Below are positions 1 through 9,215 of a stretch of 64,000 bases of DNA, piece by piece. This DNA is from Prevotellamassilia timonensis. GTDB taxonomy: Bacteria > Bacteroidota > Bacteroidia > Bacteroidales > Bacteroidaceae. The position numbers and the translations under genes were made by a program. Below the pieces are notes generated by a model. The model did no database searches. It was not told the DNA's origin and was given only the letters and a program-made list of their open reading frames with translations. The DNA is taken from positions 142,290 to 206,289 of the forward strand of contig NZ_LT629843.1 in the NCBI RefSeq assembly GCF_900106785.1. The letters are read 5' to 3'. Position 1 is the first letter of the stretch. Each line of letters starts with the position of its first letter.

Positions 1-1
1 G

Positions 2-661
2 AAGGCACATCCCGATGTAAATGGAGAAGAATACATCAAGACACATTTCAAAGAGTTGCTTGGCAAGGTCTATACTCCATTTACGGACGAAAAAGTCTAT
101 TCTTTAGCATTAGACACAACAACAGATGCAAACAAGGCGGAGAATGAACAACTGCTAAGTGTATTGAAGAAATATTTCTTTGTAGCAGATTGCAAACTTG
201 GTGAGCAGCCCAATCAAGTCCTTCAAAAACCAATATCTGAGGGCTATTCACCTATCACTGCCACAACAAAGAATGGTGTATTGATGGTAATGATGGAAAA
301 CTACGAAGGAAAGAAACTAAAGTTCCTACCAACAGGAAAACTTGCAGTTGGTATCAAATACACAAGAGACGGCATAGAAATTGCCGAGAACTTACAATCC
401 ATTGGATATGTATTGTTCCATACTCGTAAGGATATCGGTCAGCACCTTTTCCGTGTGAAGAGCGTTCAACTCATAAAGTCCGTGGACGACTTGCCTGTTG
501 GAATATACAAGAATGTCAGCACAACGGAAATGTATGTCGTGGTTGATATTGATACATCCTATGAAATGGATTCATCTGAGATACATTCTTCGAAGAAGGC
601 ATATACTCCTAATACGAGATATGATGCACAATATTCAAACAAAAACGATATTAAAAATTAA
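2..661 (+). CDS. Unrecognised protein, 5' end outside the window
   Basis: The frame is open from base 2, so the gene enters from the left edge and only its last 219 codons are here; the first possible internal start (TTG at 56) is unlikely to be the real one. The visible part is a soluble, mixed alpha/beta sequence with no membrane segment and no motif I recognise. It ends 11 bases before the CD-NTase start on the same strand and is similarly A+T-rich, so it is probably in the same operon. It could be a further CBASS gene or part of a neighbouring restriction-type defence gene; its function is unknown. Confidence 0.75.
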   Translation, partial: KAHPDVNGEEYIKTHFKELLGKVYTPFTDEKVYSLALDTTTDANKAENEQLLSVLKKYFFVADCKLGEQPNQVLQKPISEGYSPITATTKNGVLMVMMENYEGKKLKFLPTGKLAVGIKYTRDGIEIAENLQSIGYVLFHTRKDIGQHLFRVKSVQLIKSVDDLPVGIYKNVSTTEMYVVVDIDTSYEMDSSEIHSSKKAYTPNTRYDAQYSNKNDIKN

Positions 662-672
662 GATTAGCAATT

Positions 673-1578
673 ATGGCAAAGTATACACATGAACAACTAT
701 GCTTGTTTGCGCAACCCGCAAGTGAAACTGAAGAGACAAAACTTGAACGAGCTATAGAAGCCGTAAAACGTGCTCTTGGCAATAGCGACATTATACTATC
801 TGACAAATATGAAATTTTTGGTCAAGGGTCTTACGCAAATAATACAAATGTTCGTAATAACAGCGACGTTGACATTAACGTTTGCTATACTGCAGCCTAT
901 TATTACGAACTTCCAAAGGGTAAGACTAAAGATGATTATGGTTTCAGTGGTAATGTTCAATATTCTTACTCTGAATTCAAAAATGATATTGAAAGGATGC
1001 TTGTTGCTTATTTCGGAAGGAACAATGTTATAAGAAAAAACAAATGTATTCACATTCAAGAAAACACCTATCGGACAGAAATAGATGTTGTTCCGACATG
1101 GGAACATAGAACGTATATAGGAGAAAATAACGACCCATATAATTTTTATAGAGGAGTTAAACTCTGGTCTGATGATGGGGAAGAAGTGATTAATTATCCC
1201 AAACAACACAAAAATAATGGCATTAATAAGAATACAAATACCCAAAAACGATATAAAAGATTGGTGCGTATTTTAAAAAATATCAATATTAAGATGGCGG
1301 ATTCTGGTTTTTATAAAAATATTAATATCACATCATTTCTGATAGAATGCCTTATGTACAATTATCCAAACAATGCTTTAGCAACAAGCATATATGATTG
1401 GAATTCAATCTTACAGGATGTAATCCGTTACTTTTGGAATAAGACAAGAGAAGATTGTTATGATTGGTATCAGTTCTTAGAAAACTCAGAATTTCTGTAC
1501 CTTATGATTAAACATAAATGGGACAGATCCGATGTTCATGAATTTATGACAAAGTTGTGGATTTTTTTAGAGTATTAA
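673..1578 (+). CDS. CD-NTase (cGAS/DncV-like nucleotidyltransferase) of a CBASS system
   Basis: Predicted 301-residue cytosolic enzyme that joins nucleoside triphosphates into a cyclic di- or trinucleotide alarm signal when phage infection is sensed. The polymerase-beta-type core is clear: GQGSYANNT (G52-S53) is the nucleotide-binding GS motif, DVDINV supplies the metal-binding Asp65 and Asp67, and TEIDVVP supplies the third carboxylate, Asp138. The rest is the helical lobe typical of the family. The ATG follows an A-rich leader, 11 bases after the previous gene, and the next gene starts one base after the stop. No Cap2/Cap3 (E1/E2-JAB) or HORMA/TRIP13 gene is visible, so this is a minimal, type I layout. 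The clade and the nucleotide product cannot be read from the sequence by eye. Confidence 0.9.
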   Translation: MAKYTHEQLCLFAQPASETEETKLERAIEAVKRALGNSDIILSDKYEIFGQGSYANNTNVRNNSDVDINVCYTAAYYYELPKGKTKDDYGFSGNVQYSYSEFKNDIERMLVAYFGRNNVIRKNKCIHIQENTYRTEIDVVPTWEHRTYIGENNDPYNFYRGVKLWSDDGEEVINYPKQHKNNGINKNTNTQKRYKRLVRILKNINIKMADSGFYKNINITSFLIECLMYNYPNNALATSIYDWNSILQDVIRYFWNKTREDCYDWYQFLENSEFLYLMIKHKWDRSDVHEFMTKLWIFLEY

Positions 1579-1579
1579 A

Positions 1580-2152
1580 ATGATAAGAATAAATACAAAA
1601 GGATTCATATGGGCTTCTGTAATTATTATAATAGCCTCTTATTTAATCATAAGCAAGCTGTTTCATAGCTCATTATTTGGTGATATTTCCAAGACGGTTT
1701 CTATCTTCGTCTTTGTTTTCTTTGTTTATTCAAAATGGTTATGGAAGAAAAGTCCATTTATTAAACTTCTTCCTTTTCCATATCTTGGTGGTATTTGGCA
1801 AGGTGAATTAAAAAGTACATACGAGGACGATATGACTATAAAACTGCGTGTTGAAATAAAACATAGTCTGTTTCATCCATATCTCAAGATGTATACAGAT
1901 GAAAGTCATAGTATTAGTAATAGTTTTTCATTCAATATTGACGAGGACAAAGGGATACGACAAATTATATATACATATCAAAATAATCCCAAAGCTACCG
2001 AACGCCATCATAGTTCAATCCATTATGGAGCTGCCGTTTTGAATTTCAATGAAAAAGGAAATTTTATGGAAGGTAATTATTGGACGGACAGAAAAACTAC
2101 AGGTACAATAGAATTAACAAAGATAAATAAACATGGTGCAAGATATACATAA
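1580..2152 (+). CDS. cap15: Cap15-like CBASS effector (2TM plus beta-barrel, S-2TMbeta type)
   Basis: 190-residue membrane protein. Two hydrophobic helices (about residues 8-26 and 34-54) are followed by a basic stretch and then a beta-rich cytosolic domain opening with LGGIWQGEL, the GxWxG-type start of the Cap15 barrel; the repeated strand pattern runs to the C-terminus. In the known family the barrel binds the cyclic nucleotide made by the partner CD-NTase, and the protein then oligomerises and disrupts the inner membrane, killing or arresting the infected cell. It starts one base after the CD-NTase stop, so the two are co-transcribed. Assignment rests on topology, length and this pairing; remote alternatives are other 2TM CBASS effectors. 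Confidence 0.82.
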   Translation: MIRINTKGFIWASVIIIIASYLIISKLFHSSLFGDISKTVSIFVFVFFVYSKWLWKKSPFIKLLPFPYLGGIWQGELKSTYEDDMTIKLRVEIKHSLFHPYLKMYTDESHSISNSFSFNIDEDKGIRQIIYTYQNNPKATERHHSSIHYGAAVLNFNEKGNFMEGNYWTDRKTTGTIELTKINKHGARYT

Positions 2153-3619
2153 ACTTTTATCTGAAGGTGAGCGCGTAACGCTCGAATGTAAGAAAGCCAC
2201 GAAAGGTGTGCCAAATTCACTTTGGGACACTTATTCCGCTTTTGCCAACACATACGGCGGAACCATTCTGTTGGGTGTGGTAGAGCATATGGACGAGCAA
2301 GACAATACCAAGCGGTTTGAAATCGTTGGTGTTGAGGATGCAGACAAAATCCGCAAGGACTTGTGGAATACTGTAAATAGTCGTGAGAAAGTGAATATCA
2401 ATCTTCTGTACGACGATGACATTCAGACGATAGATATTGACGGCAAGAAGATTATTGCCATCAACGTGCCTCGTGCCGATTATACAGTCCGTCCTGTCTA
2501 TATCAACAACAATCTGTCAAGAGGAACTTTCAAACGCAACCATGAAGGCGACTATCATTGTACGGAGCAAGAGTTGAAGATGATGCTCCGTGATGCCAAT
2601 GAAGCTGGCAATGACGGATTGTTGCTGGAATACTACACAATGGACGACATCGATATTCCAACATTGGAACGCTTCCGTCAGATGTTTCAGAACTTGCATC
2701 CAGAGCATCAATGGAACTCGGCAGAACATAAGGAGTTTCTAACGAACTTTGGAGGTTATACACGAGACCGAAGGACAGGACAGGAAAAGAAGGACTGACT
2801 AGGGCTGGACTTTTAATGTTTGGCAAAGGATTGTCCGTCCGTGAGCGTTTCGACAATCTGCGAATGGACTACATTGATAAATCCAATTTGATAGGCGACC
2901 AACGCTATAGCGACCGATTGACATACGATGGGACTTGGGAAAACAACCTGTTCAACTTTATTCGCATGGTCATTCCGAAACTGACACGTGATTTGCCTCA
3001 CCCTTTCAGTATGGACGGTGTAGTGCGCAAAGACGATACGCTTCAAGCCAAAGCTGTGCGTGAAGCCGTTACAAATATGGTTATTCATTCCGATTTTATG
3101 GTGAATGGAGTGCTGAAAGTTGAAAAGTATGACGATTGTTTTGTTCTGACCAATCCAGGACTTCTGAAACTGCCTATTGAGCAGATTTACAAAGGTAGCG
3201 AGTCAAAGGCACGTAATCAGCGTATGCAGAATATGTTCCGCATGATAGGCTATGGCGAGAACCTTGGCTCGGGTTTTCCACTCATTCTAAACGCACGGAA
3301 TGAAAAGCATTGGATAAAGCCAGAGTTATTGGAACAGCCAGAACTTATGCAAGTAAAATTGACATTACATATTCAAAACGATGTTTCATATAGTTCATCG
3401 AATGGCCCAATAAATGACCCAATAAACTTGACCGAGAGACAGAAAATGATTTTGCGGATGTTCTCAGAAGAAAAGAAACTAAGCAGAGAAAGGCTTTGCG
3501 AGAAAACAGGATTGTCAGATGCCACTGCCAAGCGTGAAATAGCATTTCTTAAAAAGACTGGTTATTTGGAGCGTGTCGGCAGTCTTAAAACAGGGCATTG
3601 GATTGTTATTTCAAAATAA
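2133..3619 (+). pseudogene. AlbA_2/Schlafen-type ATP-binding HTH protein, split by a -1 frameshift
   Basis: Two frames make one protein. The first (2133-2798) has an N-terminal AlbA_2 domain (LECKKA, then SAFANTYGGTILLGV around residues 36-50). The second (from about 2789, internal ATG at 2816, to 3619) holds a GHKL-like ATPase half (REAVTNMVIHSDF, GSGFP) and a C-terminal winged helix. The frames meet at an AAAA run at 2785-2788: one extra A would give a continuous reading through EGLTRAGLLMFG. The break may be a real mutation, a sequencing error in a homopolymer, or a slippery site. The ATG lies inside cap15 (20-base overlap), which implies translational coupling and a possible ancillary or regulatory role in the CBASS operon. 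Family members are usually regulators or accessory DNA-binding proteins; the exact role is not known. Confidence 0.75.
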
Positions 3620-3629
3620 TGGGTTGTAG

Positions 3630-3752
3630 GAGCAAACATTATACTACGACTCAAATGTTGTTGAGTATCCTTTGGTAAGCATTGGCAAAAAAGATCTGGA
3701 TTTCGGTTCAGAATTCTATCTATTACCTTTGTTTGAGCAAGTATCAATTTGA
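3630..3752 (+). pseudogene. C-terminal remnant of an unidentified protein
   Basis: A short open stretch without a start reads as sensible protein (includes VVEYPLVSIGKKDLDF and ends LPLFEQVSI) and stops at 3752. It looks like the last 40 residues of a lost gene rather than chance sequence. The parent family is not recognised. Confidence 0.35.
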
Positions 3753-4142
3753 TTATTCGTACAAAACTAAGGAAGAATATTTACAATGATGTAAAAAGCA
3801 GGCTGTAAGGCACAAAGGAAAAGACAACGCTGGTGTGTGGGCGGTGCTTGAAAAGGCAAAAAGTAAAGATTGAAAGAGGCCTTCTCCAGAAAGAGAATAT
3901 AGACTGACAAAATTACAACAAATAACAAGGATAATACACTTTCAATAGGAAGGAGCAATTATGCCGTGTTCAAATACTGCGACAACGTGTCGCAGTATTT
4001 GAATACGGCACTTGAACACTATGTGTTGCAAAGACATTCTAAATATTCTTTAGTTTTGCCCCAATACATGTGTCCGTTATAAGAAATGCGATAAATACAA
4101 AGTTTTGAAACAAAATTAGCCCGATTCCTTGGTGATTTGTGA
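3753..4142. other. Intergenic debris, no gene seen
   Basis: A+T-rich sequence with frequent stops in all frames. Apart from the long hairpin at 3962-4010 I see no coding or RNA feature. Confidence 0.5.
3962..4010. repeat. 23-bp-stem hairpin with 3-nt loop
   Basis: Arms 3962-3984 and 3988-4010 pair with one mismatch around the loop ACG; the inner stem carries ATACTGCGACA. It is much longer than a normal terminator stem and has no T-run, so it may be a repeat end or a protein-binding palindrome. Confidence 0.8.
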
Positions 4143-4562
4143 AATATACTGGTTTGGGCCTTTGAAACGGAAAGTATGACCTATAAATACGGTAACCAAA
4201 TTACCGAACTCAACCAAGTTCCTACAACAGGCTTCCAGGGTACTTCTCAGTACGTATCTTCAGCCATTCCGTATGCCCGCAAAACTTCGGATAATGCCGA
4301 CAAAACCATGTATCATAACTTTGGTGTGTGGGGAGCTATCGGCATAGAGTATTTTGTGTCACGTTCTATCTCTCTCGGAGCTGAAATGAATCTTTCTGCT
4401 CTTTACGCCTACAAAGGTGACCACAGCACAAAGTATGAGGGTTACAATGTACACACACAGCAGGTTGAGGAGTATGTTGATGTGAAAGAGCCCTCGTCGA
4501 GCGCATTTGAGTTCGGCACAAAGAATATTGGCGCCAATATCTCTTTGACGTTCTACTTCTAA
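4143..4562 (+). pseudogene. C-terminal fragment of an outer-membrane beta-barrel protein
   Basis: About 140 residues with alternating hydrophobic strands and a terminal aromatic (NISLTFYF), the typical last strand of a Bacteroidetes outer-membrane barrel. The frame is open back to a stop at 4140, without a signal peptide, so the N-terminal part of the barrel is missing; an ATG at 4176 lies inside the fragment. A terminator follows directly. Probably a remnant left by deletion or by insertion of the defence genes upstream. Confidence 0.65.
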
Positions 4563-4586
4563 CACGACACCCGTCTGAGAAACATC

Positions 4587-4626
4587 AAGGCCGAGTTTGA
4601 ACATCACAATGTTCAGACTCGGCCTT
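4587..4626. terminator. Intrinsic terminator after the barrel fragment
   Basis: Stem 4587-4602 pairs with 4611-4626 (AAGGCCGAGT with ACTCGGCCTT at the base, one internal mismatch). It is followed by TTCG on the + strand and lies just beyond the stop of the - strand DUF262 gene, so it may serve both directions. Confidence 0.8.
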
Positions 4627-4647
4627 TTCGTATAATAGAAGCAGAGA

Positions 4648-6918
4648 CTATTTATTCATCAACGACTTTACAACCTCGTAAGCCAGTTCCACTCTGTCCT
4701 CCAGGTCGATGCCCTGTTCGGTTTGAGGAATAGGCTTCTCCATGTCGATGGTTTCAGATGTGTGGCCTTGCTCGTCCGGAGTTTGATGACAAATATATAG
4801 TTTGTCGTCTGTGAAGTAAAGATATTTATCAGCAAAAGTCAACTTCAACACGCTGCCATCACCTGAATAAGCATACTCGCCAAGACTGATACCAAGATCG
4901 GGGAAATCGCACAGGAGCCGGTCGTTGAGAGCCTTTAAGAAGATGTTGTAGTTGCGGCCGCTAATGCTCTTTTCGGTCCACATCATAAGTATGGAGTAGC
5001 CCCGTTTCTCGTGTTGTGAATCCTCCTCCCAGAAGTACATGCCGTAGCGCTCGGGACGCATGGCGTCGTACTTTACAAGATAGTGACGCCAATCGTACTC
5101 ACGCGTCTCGCGTAAATAGCGGTCAATGACAGACTGTAGCATATCGTTGGTGAAATGCTGGCTCTGAGAGAGCAATGCCAGGAGAATGTCCCTCTTAGGC
5201 GCGATGCCTTGCTGGCTGGTGCTAAAGATGGCTCTCCACGACGAGTCGAAATCGGCCGAGCCCGAGCCTATCTGAAAACGGTTATTAACGAGCAAAGCGT
5301 AATCGCCTATGCTGAGGAGGGCGCGGTTGACAAGCGAATGGTCGCAGGCAAACAACGAGTAAAAGCGATCAGTGAAATCGATGTGGTCGAGCCCTATCAC
5401 GCGAATGGCGCCTTGCAGCAATGGGTGGTTCTCCAATCGGCATAACGTGTCGGCCTTGTCGGCGTGCGTTTGCAGCCATGCAGCCTTTTCGTGCTCCTCG
5501 GCAAGCTGGTTGGCATTGAAGCTCAGATAACCTTCTTCAACATCGCCATGGGTGAGGATATATTCCGTCTGGCAGAGCAGGTTGGGCATATTGTCTTCGC
5601 GCAATTCGTATTCCGACTGCTTTATCAAATTGGTGATGATGCGAATGCGGCGTGCAAACTGTGTGTCGCTTATCGTCTCCTTGTGTTGCAAATAATAAAG
5701 GAAGGCATAAAGCATGACACTGCGCCCAATAGGGAACAGACGGGTGCGGCCATTCATGTCGCCATACGTGTAACAAGCCTGGGCAAACACGTTGACGGGG
5801 GCTGCCACTACACATTTTTGCGGGTCTGATGCCGTCGGGGTGGTGGTGAGGTAGGTATTGAACAGATGCTCTATGTCGACATGCAACCAGCAGTCGAAAC
5901 CCCGCTCAATGAACTCTAAATGTTCGGGAGCCTTTTCAGAGTCCCTGAATAGGTCCTCGACAATAGACAGTATATCTGAAGAGTTCTTTTTCAACTCTTC
6001 GTCTTTATAATAAATGATGTCTGTAAGGAAACGTAAGTAGCGTATGAATTTGTCGTCCACCACATCGTCGGCCGAAGAGCCGGTTTGCCCATTACGGTAG
6101 GGCCACAGCAAATCTGTCCAGTCAAGGTCCATCTTCTGCTCTATCCGGTGTTGTAACTGCTCAGCATCTTGCTGCGGCATAATGCTTGGACTGATGGCCC
6201 TGATACTTGCTTCCCACTCAGCCTTAACATTCTCAAACTCGGTAAGGGGTTTGCCTCTTGAGTTCATTTTGATGTAAAGATCGTCGGTGGCACCGAGTTG
6301 CTTGATAGGAAGGAAATAGAAGGAGATGCACCCATTCTCAAGACAGGACCAAAGATTGTTACAAGAGTTATTGAACATAACATGTATGTAGTCAATCATT
6401 CTCAGCATGGCGCTGATGGTGGGATCGTTTTCCCAGTCAAGCGGCATCCAGCTTTGGTCTGTGATTTCGTCTGAAAGTCTGTCGCGGTTGAAATCGGGCT
6501 GGTAGTCGGGCGACACCAGGCGCTTGCAAAATTCGCGTGCACTGTAGCGTGTGGCGTAAGAGAATTTGGTAAGGAAGGCCAGCTTGTCCTCGCTCACACC
6601 CTCACGACGGGCAATGTACCAGTGTAGCAGGAAGAGGGTTGTCAACCGCTGCTGTCCGTCGAGCGGAATGAGCGTGCGGTTATTGTCAATTTCGCCATAA
6701 ACGAAATCGAGCGTGATAGGTTCATTATTTATGAGTGCCTTTTTCAGCGCGCCAACAAAACGTGTGCGAATGTAATTTACCTTAGACATATCACGTCCCT
6801 GGGCATAATCGCGTTGAATGAGTGGAATTTCTATACCATTCAAAGCCTCGCCCCCACCCTCTGTGCCACGAAACAGGTCGATAAATGTATATTTCTTAGA
6901 ATCTATAGTGTTCATCAT
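4648..6918 (-). CDS. DUF262 (GmrSD-like) defence protein, long partner
   Basis: 756 residues. The N-terminal DUF262/ParB-like core shows IPLIQRDYAQGR (31-42) and DGQQRLTTL (87-95), the latter thought to bind or hydrolyse nucleotide in GmrSD, BrxU and SspE-type enzymes. A long helical C-terminal region follows, in which I see no HNH motif, so nuclease action may depend on the partner encoded just upstream. Its ATG overlaps the partner's stop (ATGA, 6915-6918), which implies coupled translation and a likely complex. Proposed role: restriction of phage DNA, possibly modified DNA; the role comes from the family only. Confidence 0.8.
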   Translation of the reverse strand: MMNTIDSKKYTFIDLFRGTEGGGEALNGIEIPLIQRDYAQGRDMSKVNYIRTRFVGALKKALINNEPITLDFVYGEIDNNRTLIPLDGQQRLTTLFLLHWYIARREGVSEDKLAFLTKFSYATRYSAREFCKRLVSPDYQPDFNRDRLSDEITDQSWMPLDWENDPTISAMLRMIDYIHVMFNNSCNNLWSCLENGCISFYFLPIKQLGATDDLYIKMNSRGKPLTEFENVKAEWEASIRAISPSIMPQQDAEQLQHRIEQKMDLDWTDLLWPYRNGQTGSSADDVVDDKFIRYLRFLTDIIYYKDEELKKNSSDILSIVEDLFRDSEKAPEHLEFIERGFDCWLHVDIEHLFNTYLTTTPTASDPQKCVVAAPVNVFAQACYTYGDMNGRTRLFPIGRSVMLYAFLYYLQHKETISDTQFARRIRIITNLIKQSEYELREDNMPNLLCQTEYILTHGDVEEGYLSFNANQLAEEHEKAAWLQTHADKADTLCRLENHPLLQGAIRVIGLDHIDFTDRFYSLFACDHSLVNRALLSIGDYALLVNNRFQIGSGSADFDSSWRAIFSTSQQGIAPKRDILLALLSQSQHFTNDMLQSVIDRYLRETREYDWRHYLVKYDAMRPERYGMYFWEEDSQHEKRGYSILMMWTEKSISGRNYNIFLKALNDRLLCDFPDLGISLGEYAYSGDGSVLKLTFADKYLYFTDDKLYICHQTPDEQGHTSETIDMEKPIPQTEQGIDLEDRVELAYEVVKSLMNK

Positions 6919-8657
6919 GCGTTAAATTTTATAAGATCATAATAGGGTGCTATCACGTGCTGTATGGCTTGCAAATAAGCCTCTCTGTCCTTCTGCCCCC
7001 AAAAATGCACTTGTACATCAGACGAGTTTTCATAATATTTCAAGAAAGTCATCTTGGTGCAGTAAGGTATGAACTCGCCCCTTTTGTCCATTTTGATAAT
7101 CAAATTGCGCTTTACATCGAATGTGGAGTTGCTCAAACAGGTGTTATGGCCACAAGAGAGCAGGGCCAGGTTGGGGAGTGTATTGATATAATCCGTATCG
7201 GTAGTATCAGACAGATCGTTTACCACGCGGCGGAAGATGTCATCGAAGTCAGATCGTATAAAGCGGCCACTTTGTCTTATACCATCAATGACTTTTTCCA
7301 CGTCTCTAACAAGCTCGTTGTCGGGCTCGTCACGATGAATAGCTTTCAATGATGGCAAATGCCACTCCAGCCACTCCAGCTGAAGATCTACAGTTTTCAG
7401 TCCCTCAGAGTTCTGTGCATGAATGTGCTCTATGCTCCATTCCTCGTTATTATATTCATTAAAGGGGAAACGCTGTCGCACGCAATACGATATAATAGAT
7501 TGTACATTAAATAGCAGGAGTATGCGGCATATCCGGTTATAATCCTTGTGGTAGTCTAAATCCCAATAACTGTCTTTGTCGTTTGTGCGCCATGTAATGG
7601 ATTCTGCAATCAACTCGTCTAACCGATCCTTAAACTCGCTCTTGCGTTTGCCACGTGCCTCGTCAAACAAATCGGCCATTGTATTACTGCCCGAAGCTAT
7701 CAGATAGCCAATCTTGTGGTAGTACACATTGTCCTTGTACCACTCTTTCAGCTGCAAGAACCCGTTGATTACCTCTTGCCACACGCTGTCCCTGTCTGAA
7801 TGTTTCAAGCGCTTCTCCATTTTGAAGAATGTGAAGAGGGGGTCCTTCTCTGCATCTTGCTTGTGACACATGAGGTCGAACAAGATGTCTATTCTGGTAG
7901 GATAATCCTCTGCACGCTTACGCGTGATAAAAGCCCAAAAGGCACCATCGTCATCACGTAATTGTTTCTCGATGTCGTCCCATTGAATAGCAATTTCGTA
8001 CTTTCTGCGGTTCTCCATGCCATTGGGCGTATCCGAAAGGAAGAGCGCACGTATCAGTTCGGCATTGGTCAGCTGTATTTTGCCTATATTCAATCGCGTA
8101 AAGAGCGCTATGGGGTCGGCCTCAGCACCCACTTCGTACCATATCACCTTTACACTTTCGTTGACGTAGTTACAGAGTTTGTACAGAGCAGAACTCTGGC
8201 TGTACGTGTCATCAGGAAAAGTCTCCTCCAGCCAGTCCTTAATGGTAGTATATGCCTGATAGATGTGGAAAAAATCTATATTAGTTTGGGCCAGCTGCGG
8301 GTCCATATTATCAAGAAAGGCTTGCGTCTTCTTCCTTGTTTCATACTCAAAACTAAATTCGGGTTTAACGAATTTGAAGAAGTTCTGCTCGACATAACGC
8401 AGCAGAATGTAAATGGTAGTGAGTCGTTGCTGCCCATCAATCAGGTCGTACTGCAACTCGCCTTTTTTCTGCACCACAACGGGCTGCAAACAATAATCTT
8501 TTTCCTGTCCGTTTGCCTCCATGCACTGATAGAGGTCGTTGAGGAGCGTTTTAACTTGCGTCCGTTCCCATCTGTATCCGCGCTGATAGGCAGGAATGTG
8601 GAATGTGCCGCGTATGTCTTTGATAGGCTTGGCTTCTAATATTACGTAGTTTTCCAT
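6915..8657 (-). CDS. DUF262-DUF1524 (GmrSD-like) restriction enzyme
   Basis: 580 residues. N-terminal DUF262: IPAYQRGYRW (21-30) and DLIDGQQRLTT (71-81). C-terminal DUF1524, an HNH-like nuclease fold: EHIHAQ around residues 410-415, then NLALL and the LSN..F..KR pattern near the end. The common DUF1524 HxxP is HIHAQ here, so Pro is absent but both His are present. It is the first gene of a two-gene operon read leftwards. The family includes the modification-dependent GmrSD endonuclease, and paired DUF262 genes are common in defence islands. Together with the CBASS block this makes the left 9 kb a small defence region. Confidence 0.85.
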   Translation of the reverse strand: MENYVILEAKPIKDIRGTFHIPAYQRGYRWERTQVKTLLNDLYQCMEANGQEKDYCLQPVVVQKKGELQYDLIDGQQRLTTIYILLRYVEQNFFKFVKPEFSFEYETRKKTQAFLDNMDPQLAQTNIDFFHIYQAYTTIKDWLEETFPDDTYSQSSALYKLCNYVNESVKVIWYEVGAEADPIALFTRLNIGKIQLTNAELIRALFLSDTPNGMENRRKYEIAIQWDDIEKQLRDDDGAFWAFITRKRAEDYPTRIDILFDLMCHKQDAEKDPLFTFFKMEKRLKHSDRDSVWQEVINGFLQLKEWYKDNVYYHKIGYLIASGSNTMADLFDEARGKRKSEFKDRLDELIAESITWRTNDKDSYWDLDYHKDYNRICRILLLFNVQSIISYCVRQRFPFNEYNNEEWSIEHIHAQNSEGLKTVDLQLEWLEWHLPSLKAIHRDEPDNELVRDVEKVIDGIRQSGRFIRSDFDDIFRRVVNDLSDTTDTDYINTLPNLALLSCGHNTCLSNSTFDVKRNLIIKMDKRGEFIPYCTKMTFLKYYENSSDVQVHFWGQKDREAYLQAIQHVIAPYYDLIKFNA

Positions 8658-9215
8658 GTCATGTTATTTATTTGTAGTTATTGTATTCAGGCAGGCACTT
8701 TAACATAATAAGCAGAATGGCGGAATGTCTGAAAAGGCTATGCAAACTTACCTGTAAACTTGTCAACTTGTTTACTAATTTCGCCAACGCATATATAATA
8801 GTACTTTGTGCTCAGAATTATAAAAAAACAAGTAAAAAATTTAAGTGCTCAAAGTTTCGGATCTTGAAAGTACATATAAAAAGTGTTTGAGAGAAGAATG
8901 AGGAAAGTTTACTGGTTATCAGTTACTTTCCTCATTTGTGTTAAAAGTGGCGAGGACAGACGAAGACGGGAATACGACAAGTTGAGACAGAGGAACGTTA
9001 CCTATCCGTAACCTATACCCCAAATGGGGAATGTTGAGGTTCGGAAGAATAAGGAAGGTTACGAATTGATTTTGAATACTCTGATTTATAGTGAGTTACT
9101 GATGAGTAACGTAAGTTTTTTGGTTACGAACCAATTTTGCCGTGTTCTGCCGTGAAATGCGTAGCAAGAAAAGACTCTTCATGTATTAATTTTGAACGCA
9201 AAAAAGAATGACGTT
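8658..9215. other. Gap between defence pair and integrase
   Basis: No convincing gene. It contains a dispersed chromosomal repeat half (about 8748-8808), a 12-bp-stem hairpin with arms 8897-8908 and 8925-8936 around a 16-nt loop, and a TAATTTTG box at 9187-9194 that fits the Bacteroidetes -7 consensus upstream of the integrase. The left attachment site of the element should lie here, but I could not identify it. Confidence 0.5.

Noticed and set aside
8681..8890. 69-codon + strand ORF before the integrase
   Set aside because: Runs through a dispersed intergenic repeat and has Lys/Ile-rich noncoding-like composition.
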